Below are positions 43,833 through 52,228 of a stretch of DNA of 64,000 nucleotides, in pieces; position 1 is the stretch's first letter, and every line of letters begins with the position of its first letter. The translations under genes and the position numbers were made by a program. Below the pieces are notes generated by a model that was not told where the DNA came from, searched no databases, and worked only from the letters and a program-made list of their open reading frames with translations. The stretch comes from Sinorhizobium americanum (lineage in GTDB: Bacteria; Pseudomonadota; Alphaproteobacteria; Rhizobiales; Rhizobiaceae). The stretch lies in assembly GCF_001651855.1 (NCBI RefSeq), contig NZ_LNQC01000053.1:186001-250000 (forward strand), written 5' to 3'.

Positions 43833-44549
43833 TCAGGCGGCCTTGGCTTTCTCCACGGCGTCGGCAAGGCCCGCCATGGAGGTGAAATGGAAGTCGGGCT
43901 TGGTGAACTCGGCCGGCTCGATTGTGCCGCCATAGCCTTTCTGGGCGTGACGCCGCTCGATCCAGCAATTGGTCAGCCCGAGTTTCCGCGAAACGCCGAT
44001 GTCGTGATACTGGCTCTGGGCGACGTGCAGGATGTCGTCCTTCGAATTGCTTTCCGCCGCGACGAAGGCGAAGACCTTCTCGAAGAAGGCAGGATCGGGC
44101 TTCTCGGTTCCCGTGTCGTCGGCGGTGAAGGCGGCGTAGAACGGATTGCCGAGCTCACGAGAGAAATGCTCGAAAGCCCAGCGCCGGGCGTTGGTCATGG
44201 CGATCAGCCGGTAGCGCTTGGCCAGCCGGGCAAGCGCCTCCGCGCTGTCGGCAAAGCCCTTCCAGCCCTTGGCGGAATCACGCAGCCTCTCGCCATATTT
44301 TGCTTCGGCAGGAAGGCCGAGCTCCGGAGCAATGGCGAGATAGACGCGCACCAGATCGTCGGGGAAGAGATCGGCATCGGCAGAATAGCGCGCCGTCCGG
44401 TAGAGCTTCAGCGCCCCTTCGCCGTCGATTGCAACAGCCGCTTCCTTGGCGATGTCGGCCAGGCAATCCTTGATGCCGCCTTCGAAGTCGATCAGCGTGC
44501 CGACGACGTCGAAGGTGAGATATTTGAAATCCGCGAAGGTCTTTGCCAA
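43833..44549 (-). CDS. Haloacid dehalogenase-type (type II) HAD hydrolase
   Basis: 238 residues if it starts at the TTG at 44549, which follows GAGGAAAG at ideal distance; an ATG at 44600 would add 17 residues. HAD motif I is FDVVGTLIDFE with the nucleophile Asp, motif II the Asn in MTNARRWAFEHF, and the lysine lies in DDTGTEKPDP. These enzymes are called 2-haloacid dehalogenases by homology but many have other substrates. It is 70 bases upstream of the ABC binding-protein gene on the same strand, so it probably leads that operon. Confidence 0.82.
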   Translation of the reverse strand: MAKTFADFKYLTFDVVGTLIDFEGGIKDCLADIAKEAAVAIDGEGALKLYRTARYSADADLFPDDLVRVYLAIAPELGLPAEAKYGERLRDSAKGWKGFADSAEALARLAKRYRLIAMTNARRWAFEHFSRELGNPFYAAFTADDTGTEKPDPAFFEKVFAFVAAESNSKDDILHVAQSQYHDIGVSRKLGLTNCWIERRHAQKGYGGTIEPAEFTKPDFHFTSMAGLADAVEKAKAA

Positions 44550-44866
44550 GTCTCTTTCCTCGATTTGGCGCGACCGGAGATCGCCCGCGCTGGGCTGCAT
44601 CAGAAGAAAATGCTGTTCTCAACAGGCCGCTGGCGCCGGCAAAATTTCGGGAAAATCCTGCTTTCCCCGCATTTCTGCGTCGCTTAGCCCATCCAGTTTC
44701 GCAGCATCGGCTCGCCGGATTCTCTGAATGGGAGAAGGATGGCGGCACAAAATTGCGAATATGGGAATAAACCGGTATTTCGCCGTTCCGACCACCGATC
44801 CGATCCTTCTCGGATCGGATGCCCGCGTATCAGGCGAGGGCCGCGCGGACGTCTGGGTCCTCCAGA
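44550..44866. other. Non-coding gap with one hairpin
   Basis: No gene was recognised in these 317 bases. CCGATCCG (44795-44802) and CGGATCGG (44811-44818) form an 8-base stem 49 bases beyond the acetyltransferase stop codon, possibly its terminator. The rest is the leader of the HAD/ABC operon; no clear promoter was identified. Confidence 0.4.
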
Positions 44867-45703
44867 TCACCCGAGCGCCTGATTGGCGAGGGCGAAGGTG
44901 AAAGCCGCGCGGTCGGCGGCGCGGCCGAGGGCGGGTCGGTCCATGGCGATTCCACCACCGACATGGATCAGCCCCTGGTCCGACAGCCACGGGGATAAAC
45001 CGGTTTCGGCGGTGGTATCGACCCTGACGAATTGGCCGGCACGCCTTGCGATGAAATGGGTGATCAGCGCCTTGGCATCGTCGGCATTTGCAGCGACGAC
45101 GGGCCCGATGACGTTGCCGCGGCCGAAGGCGCGCAGGGCGGCGAAGCCGTCGATACGATCGTTGCGGCGGATGACGGCGAACTCGCCGACCTTGGCGATG
45201 TAAGCGATCAGATCCCGGCGATCGGCGCCGAAGGCGACGCCGTCGAGGGCGGTGATCGCCGCAGTATCTTCTGTGGTCACCGGATCGATTCCAGCGGGGG
45301 CGGCAAGTTCTCTCGCGATGCCCTGGTGCTGCAGCACGGTACCGGTTTCGCGGAAGCCGAGCTTTTCATAAAGAGGCAGGCCGTCCGCTGTCGCCACAAG
45401 CCGGAGCGGGCGGTCGCCGGCGATCCGCAGGGCCGCATCCATCAGCCCGCGGCCGAGGCCGCGGCCGCGCATCGCCTCGTCGACGATCACCATGTTGATC
45501 GTCGCGCAGTCGTTTCCATAGGCGGTCACCAATGTCGTCCCGAGGACCCGGCCGGCCTCGATTGCGACGACGCCCTCGCTCAGCGCCAGCGCCATCTGCC
45601 AGTCCTCCAGCCGGTGCGGCCAGCCCGCCTCGCGGGAGAGGCGAACGGCGCTCTCCAGATGCTCGGAGCCGAAGGGTGCAAGTTCGATCTGACTTAGCTG
45701 CAT
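44867..45703 (-). CDS. GNAT acetyltransferase with a second acetyltransferase-like domain
   Basis: 278 residues from MQLSQIELAPFGSEH, after AAGGAC. The N-terminal half is a GNAT domain with the acetyl-CoA loop VIVDEAMRGRGLGRGLMDAAL near residue 80 and ADGLPLYEKLGFRETG. The C-terminal half (about 150-278, AFGADRRDLIAYIAKVG) is the second domain found in a two-domain GNAT subgroup. The acceptor is unknown. It is divergent from the second HAD gene. Confidence 0.83.
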   Translation of the reverse strand: MQLSQIELAPFGSEHLESAVRLSREAGWPHRLEDWQMALALSEGVVAIEAGRVLGTTLVTAYGNDCATINMVIVDEAMRGRGLGRGLMDAALRIAGDRPLRLVATADGLPLYEKLGFRETGTVLQHQGIARELAAPAGIDPVTTEDTAAITALDGVAFGADRRDLIAYIAKVGEFAVIRRNDRIDGFAALRAFGRGNVIGPVVAANADDAKALITHFIARRAGQFVRVDTTAETGLSPWLSDQGLIHVGGGIAMDRPALGRAADRAAFTFALANQALG

Positions 45704-46022
45704 GGACAGGTCCTTGAATTCCTGCAGCAAGTGTTAAGGAAGGCCGACCGGCAGATCGTCCGAAGGCGGCGGCCGGGGCGGTATCTTATATCTTTGCTCC
45801 GGCGGGTCGCCGCATCTTATGCCGCCACGGCTGCGCGAACGCGGGGAGGGGCGGGCGTAAAGCGGCGGCGCGGCAAAGGCAAGTGCGCACAACCATGTGC
45901 CAAAGCTGGCCGTGGATACGGTACAATCTGCTTCGATCCATGCCAAATCACGCACGCCGAGGGGCAGGCGCTTGCCTATGATCCTTCCTAGACATTCCGG
46001 ATCGCGTCATTGGAGAGGAGAA
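45704..46022. promoter_or_regulatory. Divergent intergenic region between acetyltransferase and HAD genes
   Basis: These 319 bases must hold both promoters. A TACAAT hexamer at 45922-45927 is a good rightward -10 match, but its -35 partner is weak. No palindrome strong enough to name as an operator was seen, and the open frame here has no ribosome binding site. Confidence 0.3.
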
Positions 46023-46697
46023 ATGCGCATGGCGAGCTTCCGTCCGAAATACATCACCTTCGACTGCTACGGCACGCTGACCAACTTCCAGATGGCCGAG
46101 GCGGCGCGCGACCTTTACAGCGAGCAGCTGGACGAGCCGCGCATGCAGGAGTTCATCAGGAATTTCGCCGCCTATCGCCTCGACGAGGTCCTCGGCGCCT
46201 GGAAGCCCTATGCAGAGGTGGTGCACAATTCGCTGGAGCGCACTTGCAAGCGTAACGGCATCAAGTTCCGCGAAGAAGCCGCCCGCATGGTCTATGAGCG
46301 GGTGCCGACCTGGGGCCCACATGCGGACGTGCCGGCCGGCCTTGCCAAGGTCGCCAAGGAGATCCCGCTGGTGATTCTCTCGAATGCGATGAATTCGCAG
46401 ATCATGTCGAATGTCGAAAAGCTCGGCGCGCCGTTCCATGCGGTCTATACGGCCGAACAGGCGCAGGCCTATAAGCCGCGCCTCCAGGCGTTCGAATACC
46501 TGTTCGACATGCTCGGCTGCGGCCCGGAAGACGTCGTGCACTGCTCGTCTTCCTTCCGCTACGACCACATGTCGGCCCACGACATCGGCATCAAGAACAA
46601 GGTCTGGGTCAACCGCGGCCACGAACCGGCCAATCCCTATTACGGCTATGTCGAGATCGCGGATATCTCCGGCCTGCCCGGTGTCTTCGGGCTCTGA
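46023..46697 (+). CDS. Haloacid dehalogenase-type (type II) HAD hydrolase, second copy
   Basis: 224 residues from MRMASFRPKYITFDCYGTL, with GAGAGGAG upstream; the frame to 45897 is an unsupported extension. The nucleophile motif is FDCYGTLTNFQ, the motif II serine lies in VILSNAMNSQI, and the lysine in AQAYKPRLQAF. It differs clearly from the copy at 43.8 kb, so it is a paralogue, not a recent duplicate. The stop codon overlaps the start of the amine oxidase gene, suggesting that the two products act on one pathway. Confidence 0.87.
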   Translation: MRMASFRPKYITFDCYGTLTNFQMAEAARDLYSEQLDEPRMQEFIRNFAAYRLDEVLGAWKPYAEVVHNSLERTCKRNGIKFREEAARMVYERVPTWGPHADVPAGLAKVAKEIPLVILSNAMNSQIMSNVEKLGAPFHAVYTAEQAQAYKPRLQAFEYLFDMLGCGPEDVVHCSSSFRYDHMSAHDIGIKNKVWVNRGHEPANPYYGYVEIADISGLPGVFGL

Positions 46698-47986
46698 TGG
46701 AGATGGCCATGCAGCTCAAGTCCTACTGGCACGATACGGCCCGGCCTTTCGAAGAGGGCAGCCGCGCACCGGTCGAGGGCCACTACGACGTCGCCGTCAT
46801 CGGCGGCGGCTTCACGGGGCTCGGGGCTGCACGCCAGCTTACAATGGCCGGCGCGAAAGTGATTGTGCTGGAGGCGGGGGCGGTCGGATCGGGCGCCTCC
46901 GGCCGCAATGGCGGCCATCTCAACAACGGCATCGCCCACAGCTTCGTCACCGCCAAGGCCGAACTCGGGCCCGAGCGCGCGGCGGCGCTCTACCGCGCCT
47001 ATGACGCGTCCGTCGACACGATCGAACGGATTGTGGCGGAGGAGGGGATCGACTGCAGCTTCCGGCGGGCCGGCAAGCTGAAGCTTGCCTCGAAGCTGGC
47101 GCATTTCGAGGCGATCGCGCGGAACTTTGAGGTGGTGAACCGCGAGGTCGACCCGGACACGGCACTTCTGACGAAAGGCGACCTGAAGGCAGAGGTCGGC
47201 TCGGACTGCTTCCATGGGGCGATGCTGTCGAAGAGGAGCGCCATGATGCATATGGGCCGCTTCGTCGTCGGGCTTGCCGATGCGGCCGTCCGCCACGGGG
47301 CCACCGTCGTCGAGAATGTGCCGGTGACGGCGAGGCACCAGTTGGGCGGCAAGCAGGAACTGGCGACGCCGCGCGGCCGCGTGAAGGCCGATACCGTGCT
47401 GCTGGCGACCGGCGCCTATACGACCGGTGCCTTCGGCTATTTCCGCCGCCGCATCGTGCCGGTCGGCAGCTTCATCATCGCGACGAGGCCGCTCACCGAG
47501 ACCGAGATTGCCGCGACGATGCCCGGCAACCGCACCTGTGTCACCTCCCTCAATATCGGCAACTATTTCCGGCTGTCGCCCGACAACCGGCTGATCTTCG
47601 GCGGCCGGGCGCGGTTCTCGGCAACATCGGATCAGCGCTCCGACGAAAAGAGCGGCGCCATCCTGCGTGCGAGCCTCGCCGAGATCTTCCCGCATCTTGC
47701 CAAGGTCGAAATCGACTACTGCTGGGGCGGTCTTGTCGACATGACCAAGGACCGCTTTCCACGGGCGGGCTTCACCGATGGGCTCTGGTACGCCATGGGC
47801 TATTCCGGCCACGGGGCGCAGATGTCGACCCATATGGGCATGCTGATCGCCGACGCGATCCTCGGCAAGGCAGACCGAAACCCGGTCAAGGATTTAAGCT
47901 GGCCAGCCGTGCCTGGACATTTCGGCAAGCCGTGGTTCCTGCCTCTGGTCGGCATGTACTACAAGATGCTGGACAGGGTGCAGTAG
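46697..47986 (+). CDS. FAD-dependent oxidoreductase, PuuB/OrdL-like
   Basis: 429 residues. The FAD motif is DVAVIGGGFTGLGAARQLTMAG near residue 30, followed by the GSGASGRNGGHLNNG motif typical of gamma-glutamylputrescine oxidase-like enzymes. The C-terminal flavin contact is YAMGYSGHGAQMSTHMG. Such enzymes oxidise secondary or primary amines to aldehydes with peroxide release. Succinate-semialdehyde-type dehydrogenases encoded 2-5 kb on could take the product. Co-translation with the HAD gene is indicated by the ATGA-type overlap. Confidence 0.88.
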   Translation: MEMAMQLKSYWHDTARPFEEGSRAPVEGHYDVAVIGGGFTGLGAARQLTMAGAKVIVLEAGAVGSGASGRNGGHLNNGIAHSFVTAKAELGPERAAALYRAYDASVDTIERIVAEEGIDCSFRRAGKLKLASKLAHFEAIARNFEVVNREVDPDTALLTKGDLKAEVGSDCFHGAMLSKRSAMMHMGRFVVGLADAAVRHGATVVENVPVTARHQLGGKQELATPRGRVKADTVLLATGAYTTGAFGYFRRRIVPVGSFIIATRPLTETEIAATMPGNRTCVTSLNIGNYFRLSPDNRLIFGGRARFSATSDQRSDEKSGAILRASLAEIFPHLAKVEIDYCWGGLVDMTKDRFPRAGFTDGLWYAMGYSGHGAQMSTHMGMLIADAILGKADRNPVKDLSWPAVPGHFGKPWFLPLVGMYYKMLDRVQ

Positions 47987-48125
47987 CCGGTGGGAGGCCA
48001 ACAACGGGGGGGTGCGGCGAGCCAGGCCCACAGATCGACGTCGCTCACCTCTTGCAAGCGGTCCTTGCCTACTCGCGGATCCCCGCCTTGGCGGGGACCC
48101 ATGACCTCCGGCTGGCGGATGAACC

Positions 48126-49325
48126 TCAGATAAAAAGATCCGAATTCAGGCTACCTCTGGTTGTCGCGAGGATGTTGGCGAGCGCATCTTGCGCGCCATC
48201 GGCGACGTCCGCCGGCGCCTGGAAGTCGGCCGAGTGGTCCGCGAACCGAGACGGGAGAGCATCGCGGTGAGCGAAATTGGCAACCATCTCCTCGAACAAG
48301 TCGGCGATTTCGTCGGAGCCGCCGCCAGTCTCAAGGGACGGTTGAAAATGCAACTGGTCACCGTTGAGCGCGAGAGCGAAATGATCGCCATTCTTGGCCA
48401 CCGGGGCGCTTGCCTCATCGCTGGCGGAACCGGTTAAGCGGTCGTTCTGCACCACGTCCCAATCACCGCTGTCTTTGAGGAAATCCGCAAGCCAGGCGTT
48501 CGAAGTGGGCATTCCGTCGCCATCCGATTCATCGGATGGAACCGGAGCCTGGACCTGCGTCGAACCCGAAGCCGAATTTTCCGCTGCGGCATTCGCACTC
48601 AGCGTTCCTGACGTCATGATCGGATCAATAAGGTCCTTCTTCACGTTTTTCGTGCCGATGGCGGCCGTCTGGGTCGACGTGGCAATGTTGGCGCCCGAGA
48701 ACGTGACGGTATAGGTGCCGGGCTTCAGTGCGAGGTCATAGCCGCCGGCGGCGGTCGTCGTCGTTTTGAAAAGCTGGCCCGCTGAATTCTTGGCGGTCAC
48801 CGTAACGCCGCCGAGGCCCTCGCCGGGATCGTAGAAGCGATCGCCATCGCGATCGTCGAAAGCCACACCCGTCAGGAAGAGTTCGGAACCGGTCTTTGCG
48901 AAATCCTCCGTCACGAATGCGCTGCTGCGGCCGCCATAGTCGCCGACCTCGACGCCGAGGCCGACCTCGCGGAAATTCGGATTGAGAAGGTTGGCGCGGT
49001 GACCGGACGAGTTCATCAAGTTGGTGTGCAGGAGCTTGACTTCATCCTGATATCCGGTGGGGGCTCGGGTCGTTGCCCAGGCGATATTCTCACCGGTGGA
49101 CCAGGACCCCTGCAAGACATAGCCCGCCGCTTGCATGCGCTGTGTCGAACTGGATCCCCCAGAACCGGTATGCGAGAAAACGTCGGCAGCGAGCATCCAC
49201 CGGCTGTGCCCTTGGGCGGCTTCGCTGAGATCGTTGTCGAAGGCCAGCGGCTGTACGCCCGCTTTCGCCCTCTCGGCATTGATCAACTCTAGCAGGTATT
49301 GTTCATTCGCGCTGTGCTGCGGCAT
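48126..49325 (-). CDS. CAP-domain protein, probably exported by type I secretion
   Basis: 399 residues. Residues 8-130 form a CAP/SCP domain (YLLELINAERAKAG, AAQGHSRWML, STGENIAWATT, SSGHRANLLNPNFREVGLGV). Residues 150-240 resemble an SdrD-B/prealbumin-like module (FDDRDGDRFYDPGEGLGGVTVTA, then LKPGTYTVTFSG). The remainder is acidic and Asp/Ala-rich. There is no N-terminal signal peptide, and the C-terminus ends in DLFI after a low-complexity acidic tail, as in type I secreted proteins. Its target is unknown. Confidence 0.78.
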   Translation of the reverse strand: MPQHSANEQYLLELINAERAKAGVQPLAFDNDLSEAAQGHSRWMLAADVFSHTGSGGSSSTQRMQAAGYVLQGSWSTGENIAWATTRAPTGYQDEVKLLHTNLMNSSGHRANLLNPNFREVGLGVEVGDYGGRSSAFVTEDFAKTGSELFLTGVAFDDRDGDRFYDPGEGLGGVTVTAKNSAGQLFKTTTTAAGGYDLALKPGTYTVTFSGANIATSTQTAAIGTKNVKKDLIDPIMTSGTLSANAAAENSASGSTQVQAPVPSDESDGDGMPTSNAWLADFLKDSGDWDVVQNDRLTGSASDEASAPVAKNGDHFALALNGDQLHFQPSLETGGGSDEIADLFEEMVANFAHRDALPSRFADHSADFQAPADVADGAQDALANILATTRGSLNSDLFI

Positions 49326-49702
49326 TCAGAAAGTCTCCCTGACAGTCGTTCCTTGTTGGTTGAGTGCATTGCCCATCGCCCCATAGGAACGAACTGTGTC
49401 CAAGGTGCGGAATAAGATTGTCCAACTTGAGGATTCGCACATATATCTTCGCCGCTGCCTTGGCGCGGTGTCGCGAATGGCAAAATCCCGCACTCGGTTA
49501 CTGTGGAGCTATTGTCGCGGAGAGGAGCTATTATCGCGGGGACATGAGCCGAGGCTAAGGCGCAGGACGGATGAAGGTCCTCAGCGTTCGGAGGAATTGT
49601 TTCGCCCGCTGTTCACGCGGTCGACGCAATGATCGCCTGGCGGGGCCGCTTCGCGCTCGAAGCGGCTCCCGCCGGAGGGATACGGTTTGTGAGTATCCGA
49701 AG
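49326..49702. other. Non-coding region with a tandem 19-bp repeat
   Basis: No gene is supported in these 377 bases; short open frames lack ribosome binding sites and similarity. Bases 49505-49523 and 49524-49542 are two adjacent 19-base copies (GGAGCTATTGTCGCGGAGA and a version differing at two positions). The region contains the CAP gene promoter on the left. Confidence 0.45.
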
Positions 49703-51160
49703 TTACGCCAGCCCGCCGATGTGGAAGCTCTTCATTTCAAGATATTCCTCGATGCCGCATTGGGCGCCCTCGCGGCCGAGGCCGGATTGCTTGACGCCGC
49801 CGAAGGGCGCGACCTCGGTGGAGATGGCGCCGGTGTTGAGACCGATCATGCCGAATTCCAGCGCTTCGCCGACGCGCCAGGAGCGCTTCAGGCTTTCCGT
49901 GTAGAAGTAGGCGGCGAGCCCGAACGGCGTGCCGTTGGCAATAGCGATCGCTTCTTCTTCGGTCTCGAAGCGGAAGAGCGGCGCGACCGGACCGAAGGTC
50001 TCTTCGCCGGCAAGCAGCATCTCGGTGGTGGCGCCGGTCAGCACCAGCGGGGCAGTGTATTGCTTGCCCTCCGGCACCGATCTGCTACGCGCCGCGACCT
50101 TCGCGCCCTTGGCCAAAGCATCCTCGACATGGCGTTCGATCTTCTCGATCGCCGCCGCGTTGATCATCGGGCCGATGGCGACGCCCGGCTCGGTTCCGGG
50201 GCCGACCTTCATGGCGTCGACGCGGGCGGCGAGCTTCTCGGCGAAGGCGTCATATACGCCGGCCTGCACCAGGATGCGGTTGGCGCAGACGCAGGTCTGG
50301 CCGCCATTGCGGAACTTCGAGGCGATCGCGCCTTCGACGGCGAGATCGAGATCGGCGTCGTCGAAGACGATGAAGGGGGCGTTGCCGCCGAGCTCGAGCG
50401 AGAGCCGCTTGACGCCGTCGGCGGCGCCGCGCATCAACAGCGAACCGACACGGGTCGATCCGGTGAAGGAGATCTTGCGCACCGTCTCGTTGCCCATGAA
50501 CTCGTTGCCGATCTTCGTCGGCATGCCGGTGACGATGTTGATGACGCCGGCCGGGATGCCGGCGCGCTCGGCCAGCACGCCCAGCGCGAGCGCCGAGAAC
50601 GGTGTGAATTCCGAGGGCTTGATGACAACGGTGCAGCCGGCAGCGAGCGCCGGGGCGACCTTACGGGTGATCATCGCGTTCGGGAAATTCCAGGGCGTGA
50701 CGATGGCGCAGACGCCGACCGCTTCCTTCAAGACGACGATGCGGCGATCCGCCGTCGGCGACGGGATCGTATGGCCGCCGATGCGGCGGGCTTCCTCGGC
50801 GAACCATTTGACAAAGGCGGCGCCGTAGCGGATCTCGCCGCGCGCTTCGTCGAGCGGCTTGCCCTGCTCCATCGTCAGCAGCAGCGCCAGATCCTCGAGA
50901 TTTTCGATCATCAGCGCATGCCAGCGTTCGAGCAGCGCCGCCCGTTCGGCATGCGTCTTCTTCTTCCACGGTCCAAAGGCGGCAGCGGCAGCCTCGATCG
51001 CAGCCCGGGTCTCGTCCGTCCCCATGTCCGGAACCGTGCCGAGGACGTCCTGAGCCGCGGGGTCGATGACCTCGACGACTTCGCCCGAAGCCGCGGCGGT
51101 CCAGGCGCCGTGGATCAGGCCCGCTTGGCGGAAAAGGTCCGTGTCGTTCAACTTCAGCAT
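49703..51160 (-). CDS. gabD: NAD(P)-dependent succinate-semialdehyde dehydrogenase-like enzyme
   Basis: 485 residues. The aldehyde dehydrogenase active site is complete: the general base Glu in LELGGNAPFIVFDDADLD and the nucleophile Cys in NGGQTCVCANRI, with cofactor contacts ITPWNFP-like (IVTPWNFPNAM) and FTGSTRVGSLL. The C-terminal APFGGVKQSGLGREG is typical of GabD. It oxidises succinate semialdehyde or a close omega-aldehyde. It is the third gene of a leftward operon with the tartrate/malate dehydrogenase and another aldehyde dehydrogenase. Confidence 0.88.
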   Translation of the reverse strand: MLKLNDTDLFRQAGLIHGAWTAAASGEVVEVIDPAAQDVLGTVPDMGTDETRAAIEAAAAAFGPWKKKTHAERAALLERWHALMIENLEDLALLLTMEQGKPLDEARGEIRYGAAFVKWFAEEARRIGGHTIPSPTADRRIVVLKEAVGVCAIVTPWNFPNAMITRKVAPALAAGCTVVIKPSEFTPFSALALGVLAERAGIPAGVINIVTGMPTKIGNEFMGNETVRKISFTGSTRVGSLLMRGAADGVKRLSLELGGNAPFIVFDDADLDLAVEGAIASKFRNGGQTCVCANRILVQAGVYDAFAEKLAARVDAMKVGPGTEPGVAIGPMINAAAIEKIERHVEDALAKGAKVAARSRSVPEGKQYTAPLVLTGATTEMLLAGEETFGPVAPLFRFETEEEAIAIANGTPFGLAAYFYTESLKRSWRVGEALEFGMIGLNTGAISTEVAPFGGVKQSGLGREGAQCGIEEYLEMKSFHIGGLA

Positions 51161-51175
51161 ATCGTTCCCCTGTAA

Positions 51176-52219
51176 TCAGTCGAGCGCGGCAACAACCGCG
51201 GCTGTGATGGTTTCCGTTCTGTCCTTGCCGGGCACCGTGCCGATGCCGGCGGAGGTAGTCGCCGCGATCGCCGCCATGATCGCTTCCGCCCCGGCCGTCT
51301 CGCCGAGATGATCGAGCATCATCGCCGCCGACCAGATCGCCGCGATGGGATTGGCGATGCCGAGATGAGCGATGTCCGGTGCCGATCCGTGCACCGGCTC
51401 GAACATCGAGGGGGCGCTGCGATCGGGGTTGATGTTAGCGGAGGCCGCGAAGCCCAGGCCGCCCTGGATGGCGGCGCCAAGGTCGGTGAGGATGTCGCCG
51501 AAGAGATTGGAGGCGACGACGACGTCGAGGCTTTCCGGCGCCATGACCATGCGGGCAGCCATCGCGTCGATGTGGTAGCTGGCGACGGTCACGTCCGGAT
51601 ATTCCTTGGCAAGACGTTCGGTGATCTCGTCCCAGAAGACCATCGAATATTTCTGCGCATTCGACTTCGTCACCGAGGCGAGCTTGCCGCGGCGGGCGCG
51701 GGCCTGTTCGAAGCCGAAGCGGAGAATGCGTTCGACACCGGTTCGGGTGAAGATCGACGTCTCGACCGCGACCTCGTCCGCCGTCCCCTGATGCACACGT
51801 CCGCCGGCGCCGGAATATTCACCCTCGGTGTTCTCGCGGATGCAGAGGATGTCGAAATTGCGGGCCTTCAAGGGACCTTCGACACCGGGGAGCAGCCGAT
51901 GCGGACGGATATTGGCATATTGCACGAAGGCCTTGCGGATCGGCAGCAGCAGGCCGTGCAGCGACACGGAGTCCGGAACCTCGGCCGGCCAGCCGACCGC
52001 GCCGAGCAGGATGGCGTCGAAGCCGCGCAGCGTCTCGATGCCGTCGGCCGGCATCATCGCCCCAGTCTCCTTGTAGTAGGTACAGGACCAGGGAAAGGTC
52101 GTGGCCTTCAGCTCGAAGCCCGACCGGGAGGAGACCTTCTCCAGCACCTTCCAGGCGGCGGTCGCCACCTCCTTGCCGATGCCGTCTCCGGGGATCAGCG
52201 CGATCGAATAGCTCTTCAT
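51176..52219 (-). CDS. ttuC: Tartrate/D-malate dehydrogenase (decarboxylating)
   Basis: 347 residues, beginning SYSIALIPGDGIGKEVATAAW, with the isocitrate/isopropylmalate dehydrogenase signature (catalytic Tyr and metal Asp in IRENTEGEYSGAGG, NLFGDILTDLGAAIQGGLG, EPVHGSAPDIA). The LLLPIRKAFVQYANIRPHRLLPG stretch is typical of TtuC/DmlA. The family oxidises tartrate, D-malate or isopropylmalate with NAD and a divalent metal. It lies 15 bases before gabD and 9 after the first aldehyde dehydrogenase. Confidence 0.88.
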   Translation of the reverse strand: MKSYSIALIPGDGIGKEVATAAWKVLEKVSSRSGFELKATTFPWSCTYYKETGAMMPADGIETLRGFDAILLGAVGWPAEVPDSVSLHGLLLPIRKAFVQYANIRPHRLLPGVEGPLKARNFDILCIRENTEGEYSGAGGRVHQGTADEVAVETSIFTRTGVERILRFGFEQARARRGKLASVTKSNAQKYSMVFWDEITERLAKEYPDVTVASYHIDAMAARMVMAPESLDVVVASNLFGDILTDLGAAIQGGLGFAASANINPDRSAPSMFEPVHGSAPDIAHLGIANPIAAIWSAAMMLDHLGETAGAEAIMAAIAATTSAGIGTVPGKDRTETITAAVVAALD

Positions 52220-52228
52220 CTTGGTCCC

